This document shows, one piece after another, positions 61,348 through 64,000 of a stretch of 64,000 bases of DNA; position 1 is the first letter of the stretch; the number at the start of each line of letters is the position of its first letter. Source of the DNA: an uncultured Bacteroidales bacterium (lineage in GTDB: Bacteria; Bacteroidota; Bacteroidia; Bacteroidales; F082); assembly GCA_900317155.1 (NCBI GenBank), contig ONFO01000004.1:62001-126000 (forward strand), read 5' to 3'. The notes under the pieces are model-generated. The model searched no databases. It saw only the letters and a list, made by a program, of their open reading frames with translations, and was not told the origin of the DNA. The position numbers and the translations under genes were made by a program.

Positions 61348-62354
61348 AAAAGATCTTAGTTATTCGGTTTTCTGCCTTGGGCGACATCGTCATGACGGTG
61401 CCTGTCGTCCACGACTTGGCCATGCAATATCCTGATTTGGACATCACCATGCTCAGCCGAGAGATGGCGAGACCTTTGTTTGAGCGGATGCCGAAAAATG
61501 TGCATTCCATTTCCGCCGACTTGAAAGGTCGTCACAAAGGCCTGCTTGGGCTCTGTCGCCTTTGGCGCGATGCCCATCTGAGCGACTTCGACTACATCGC
61601 CGATTTCCATGGCGTGCTACGCACTTGGTGGTTGCGTACTGAGGGTTGTCTGCACCGAAAAAAAGTCGCCAAAATTGATAAGGGGCGCAAAGGCAAAATG
61701 GCCTTGACGCGACAGAAAAATAAGGTTTTTGTGCAACAGGCCACCTCATTTGAACGCTATGCCAAAGTGTTGGAACAGTTAGGTTTCCCGATAAAGCAAC
61801 AATTCGTCAAACTTGACTATTCCAGTTTTTGCGAGACGCAAAAACCAAACAATGAGACTTGGGTTGGCATCGCTCCTTTTGCAAAACACAAGGCCAAAGT
61901 CTATCCCATGGAGAAAATGGAACTGGTCATCAAGGCCTTGAGCGAAAGGAAAAACACAACCGTATTCCTTTTTGGAGGCGGGACAGCCGAAAACAAACAG
62001 ATTGAAAGCCTTTGCGGCAAATACAATAACGTGAGACCCGCCAAAAGCCAGCAAGGTTTGAATGGTGAGCTCGCCCTGATGAGCCAGCTCGATGTGATGC
62101 TCACCATGGACTCGGCCAACATGCACTTGGCTTCCTTAGTCGGGACTCCCGTAGTATCCATTTGGGGCGGCACACATCCTTACGCGGGTTTCAAAGGCTG
62201 GAACCAAAAAGAGAGTGATTGTGTGCAGCTGGATTTGCCTTGCCGCCCATGCTCGGTGTACGGCAACAAGCCCTGTTTTCGCGGTGATTACGCCTGCATG
62301 AACGGTATTATGCCCGAGTTCATCATTGAAAAAATAAGTCCTTACCTGAAATGA
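61344..62354 (+). CDS. Glycosyltransferase family 9 (heptosyltransferase-like)
   Basis: 336 residues, GT-B fold. ILVIRFSALGDIVMTVPVV opens the N-terminal domain, followed by a middle region (KVAKIDKGRKGK) and a C-terminal domain with IAPFAKHKAKVYPMEKMELVIKAL, FLFGGGTAENKQIESL and MTMDSANMHLASLVGTPVVSIWGGTHP, the GT9 ADP-sugar site. It adds a sugar, probably of the heptose type, to the LPS core. It overlaps DUF4254 upstream and the methyltransferase downstream (ATGA), so the three form a unit. Confidence 0.93.
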   Translation: MKKILVIRFSALGDIVMTVPVVHDLAMQYPDLDITMLSREMARPLFERMPKNVHSISADLKGRHKGLLGLCRLWRDAHLSDFDYIADFHGVLRTWWLRTEGCLHRKKVAKIDKGRKGKMALTRQKNKVFVQQATSFERYAKVLEQLGFPIKQQFVKLDYSSFCETQKPNNETWVGIAPFAKHKAKVYPMEKMELVIKALSERKNTTVFLFGGGTAENKQIESLCGKYNNVRPAKSQQGLNGELALMSQLDVMLTMDSANMHLASLVGTPVVSIWGGTHPYAGFKGWNQKESDCVQLDLPCRPCSVYGNKPCFRGDYACMNGIMPEFIIEKISPYLK

Positions 62355-63046
62355 GCGCCACTCCCATCGCCGCGATGTTCGACCGCATCTCGCCCAAGTA
62401 CGATGCGCTCAACCACCTGCTTTCCCTTAATATAGATAAGGTGTGGCGACAGAAGACCGCCAAAACTGTCACAAAAAGCCAGCCGAAAACCATTTTGGAC
62501 CTTGCCACGGGAACAGCTGACTTGGCCATTGCCTTGGCGAAACGCAATCCACAAGCCCATATCATCGGCATGGACATCTCAGAAAAGATGTTGGAAATTG
62601 GCAAAGCCAAAACCACGAAGCAACACATCGAAAACCAAGTTGAATTGCGCCTTGGCGACGCTGCCACATTGCCTTTTGAAAGCAACAGCTTCGATGCCGT
62701 CACAGTGGCTTTCGGCGTCCGTAACTTTGAGAACTTGGAACAAGGTCTTTCGGAAATCCATCGCGTCTTGAAGCCCAATGGCCGGGCAGTCATATTGGAG
62801 TTTTCGATGCCTGAAAGGTTTCCTATCAAACAACTTTACGCTTTGTATTTCAAGCATCTGCTTCCCGCCATAGGAAAAGCCGTTTCAAAAGACGGAAATG
62901 CCTATTCTTATCTTCCTATGTCGGTGGAACAATTTCCGAAACCCAAGGATTTTCTTCGGATGCTAGCTGAAAAGGGGCTGGAAAACGGTATGGCAAAACC
63001 GTTATCTTTTGGCATTGCCACCCTCTACACGGCCGAAAAGCAATAA
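62351..63046 (+). CDS. ubiE: Demethylmenaquinone methyltransferase
   Basis: The last step of menaquinone synthesis, SAM-dependent C-methylation. 231 residues: APIAAMFDRISPKYDALNHLLS opens the UbiE/Coq5 family, then ILDLATGTADLAIAL is the SAM-binding motif I, GMDISEKMLEIGKAK with the acidic residue binding the ribose, and LPFESNSFDAVTVAFGVRNF is the post-II motif; KGLENGMAKPLSFGIATLY ends it. The gene is next to porT in this phylum's typical order, here overlapping GT9 by four bases. Confidence 0.95.
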   Translation: MSATPIAAMFDRISPKYDALNHLLSLNIDKVWRQKTAKTVTKSQPKTILDLATGTADLAIALAKRNPQAHIIGMDISEKMLEIGKAKTTKQHIENQVELRLGDAATLPFESNSFDAVTVAFGVRNFENLEQGLSEIHRVLKPNGRAVILEFSMPERFPIKQLYALYFKHLLPAIGKAVSKDGNAYSYLPMSVEQFPKPKDFLRMLAEKGLENGMAKPLSFGIATLYTAEKQ

Positions 63047-63065
63047 AACGTATTCCTTTTTTTCC

Positions 63066-63073
63066 TATTTTTG
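63066..63073 (+). promoter_or_regulatory. -7 box TATTTTTG for porT
   Basis: An exact TAnnTTTG match 20 bases after the ubiE stop and 64 bases before the porT start. The predicted leader carries a short reading frame at 63118. Confidence 0.6.
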
Positions 63074-63117
63074 CAGCCGTTACCATGCAATAAAAGCAGG
63101 GGGATCTCGTTTAACAC

Positions 63118-63141
63118 ATGTCTAAAACTATTGCATCTTGA
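63118..63141 (+). CDS. Possible 7-residue leader peptide before porT
   Basis: ATG TCT AAA ACT ATT GCA TCT TGA reads MSKTIAS. Its stop overlaps the TTG start of porT (TTGA), so the ribosome could reinitiate there. A shorter ATG CAA TAA lies at 63085. Whether it is translated is unknown. Confidence 0.3.
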   Translation: MSKTIAS

Positions 63142-63950
63142 AAAAAGCATTGAAAATACTGGCTGTTGCGTTGTTGCTCGCCGCAACGGTAATCCCCGTC
63201 CAAGCCCAACGCAGAGTCGTCCACTACTTGCCTAAATACGAGCAAGAGCCCTATCATTTCGGTTTTCTTCTGGCTTTCAACGAAATGATGTATACGGTAA
63301 AGACAGTAGAGAATTACCAGAACAAGATTCAGCCTGCCAATTCTTGGCCGGTAGTCAATTGGCCTACGCAACTATTCACACAATCAGAGACAAAATGCAT
63401 TTACGTATACAACATTGAGACCCAACAAACACCGGGCTTCACAGTAGGCATCATTGGCAGCAAGCGTCTAGGTCGCTATTTCGACCTGCGTTTCATCCCC
63501 TCTTTGAGCTTTAGTGAACGACGTTTGGACTATACGCTTATGTTGGAAGGAAACAACGGTGCTACATACATGCATAAATTTACCAAGTCGATTGGCACCA
63601 CTTTCGTGGAGTTCCCCCTCAACATCAAATACCGTTCGAAACGCTATAACAACATTGGAGCTTATGTCTTCGGAGGTGTTAATCCGAAACTGGATTTAGC
63701 CTCACAAAAAGACAATAAAGAAAACATCAACGGCCAGGAATTCATCAACAACTTGGTTACCAAGCGTTTCGACTTCGCTGCTGAGCTCGGTGTAGGTTTC
63801 GACATCTACAACCAATGGTTCAAGATGGGCATAGAAGTCAAGATGAGCTATGGTTTACTTGACATTGTAAAGGATGAAGCGTTCATTTACACGGCCCCCA
63901 TTGAAAAACTCCGTAACAAGTTGTTCCAAGTTTCATTTTTATTTGAATAA
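63138..63950 (+). CDS. porT: T9SS outer-membrane protein PorT
   Basis: 270 residues from a TTG start that overlaps the possible leader frame. The signal peptide is KKALKILAVALLLAATVIPVQA, then the mature start QRRVVHYLPKYEQEPYHFGF. Barrel-type alternation follows (RYFDLRFIPSLSFSERRLDY, FVEFPLNIKYRSKRYNN, DFAAELGVGFDIYNQWFKMGIEVKMSYGL) and it ends VSFLFE. This is the PorT/SprT family, an eight-stranded barrel needed for T9SS function. It follows ubiE as in related genomes. The chosen TTG is the only start giving a signal peptide. Confidence 0.9.
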   Translation: MKKALKILAVALLLAATVIPVQAQRRVVHYLPKYEQEPYHFGFLLAFNEMMYTVKTVENYQNKIQPANSWPVVNWPTQLFTQSETKCIYVYNIETQQTPGFTVGIIGSKRLGRYFDLRFIPSLSFSERRLDYTLMLEGNNGATYMHKFTKSIGTTFVEFPLNIKYRSKRYNNIGAYVFGGVNPKLDLASQKDNKENINGQEFINNLVTKRFDFAAELGVGFDIYNQWFKMGIEVKMSYGLLDIVKDEAFIYTAPIEKLRNKLFQVSFLFE

Positions 63951-64000
63951 TTATCATTATATACCAAATTAAAAATCAACGAATTACAAAAAAGTTGAGT

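Overview
The window looks like part of a chromosome from a Bacteroidota organism of the order Bacteroidales. The evidence is a set of type IX secretion (T9SS) genes (porU, porV, gldJ, porT and a porE-like OmpA protein), several cell-surface proteins ending in type A T9SS sorting domains, and Bacteroidota-type promoters (-7 box TAnnTTTG, mostly without a clear Shine-Dalgarno). I see no rRNA, tRNA, CRISPR array, prophage or insertion sequence. The layout is ordinary housekeeping sequence with short intergenic regions, broken up by several families of small palindromic repeats.

Layout. 1-1.7 kb: end of a WYL regulator, a DEDDh exonuclease, a triple promoter-like repeat and a beta-carbonic anhydrase. 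1.7-6.2 kb: an amidohydrolase lipoprotein and a short UvrA paralogue carrying two in-frame palindromic insertions, followed by a row of long hairpins. 6.2-15.8 kb: a small T9SS cargo protein, a beta-helix carbohydrate-binding protein, an HD hydrolase and a 1984-residue T9SS surface protein with repeated fibronectin-like modules. 15.9-26.7 kb: a Fur-type regulator, gcvT, a rhomboid protease, a three-gene unit with a PorE-like protein, ffh-folD, a YggS-type PLP protein and a Ca/Na antiporter. 26.8-35.3 kb: a collagen-like lipoprotein, two EamA transporters flanking a SpoU methyltransferase, an MBOAT acyltransferase with its SGNH partner, an endonuclease/phosphatase, a GNAT and an MFS transporter. 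35.6-38.5 kb: Hsp20, a porin and a Gate-domain membrane protein.

38.5-48.9 kb is the T9SS core locus: porV, a second full-length PorU-like C25 sortase and porU on the minus strand, divergent from gldJ. Downstream of gldJ lie murF, anmK, a flippase, a methyltransferase and a glycosyltransferase (peptidoglycan and surface glycan functions). 54.8-58.2 kb carries lpxD, lpxC, lpxA and a membrane-anchored protein on the minus strand; lpxC lacks the FabZ domain usually fused to it in this phylum. 58.5-63.95 kb: a secreted Lcl/DUF1566-like protein, an aspartate-type aminotransferase broken by a frameshift, DUF4254 plus GT9 (LPS-type sugar transfer), the menaquinone methyltransferase and porT.

The most unusual signal is the invasion of protein-coding genes by palindromic repeats that keep the reading frame: twice in the uvrA paralogue, once in a glycosyltransferase and once in an EamA transporter. 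Related elements sit between genes in the same window. This resembles the Rickettsia palindromic elements, but involves at least three sequence-unrelated families. The second notable feature is the tandem PorU-like sortase pair next to porV.
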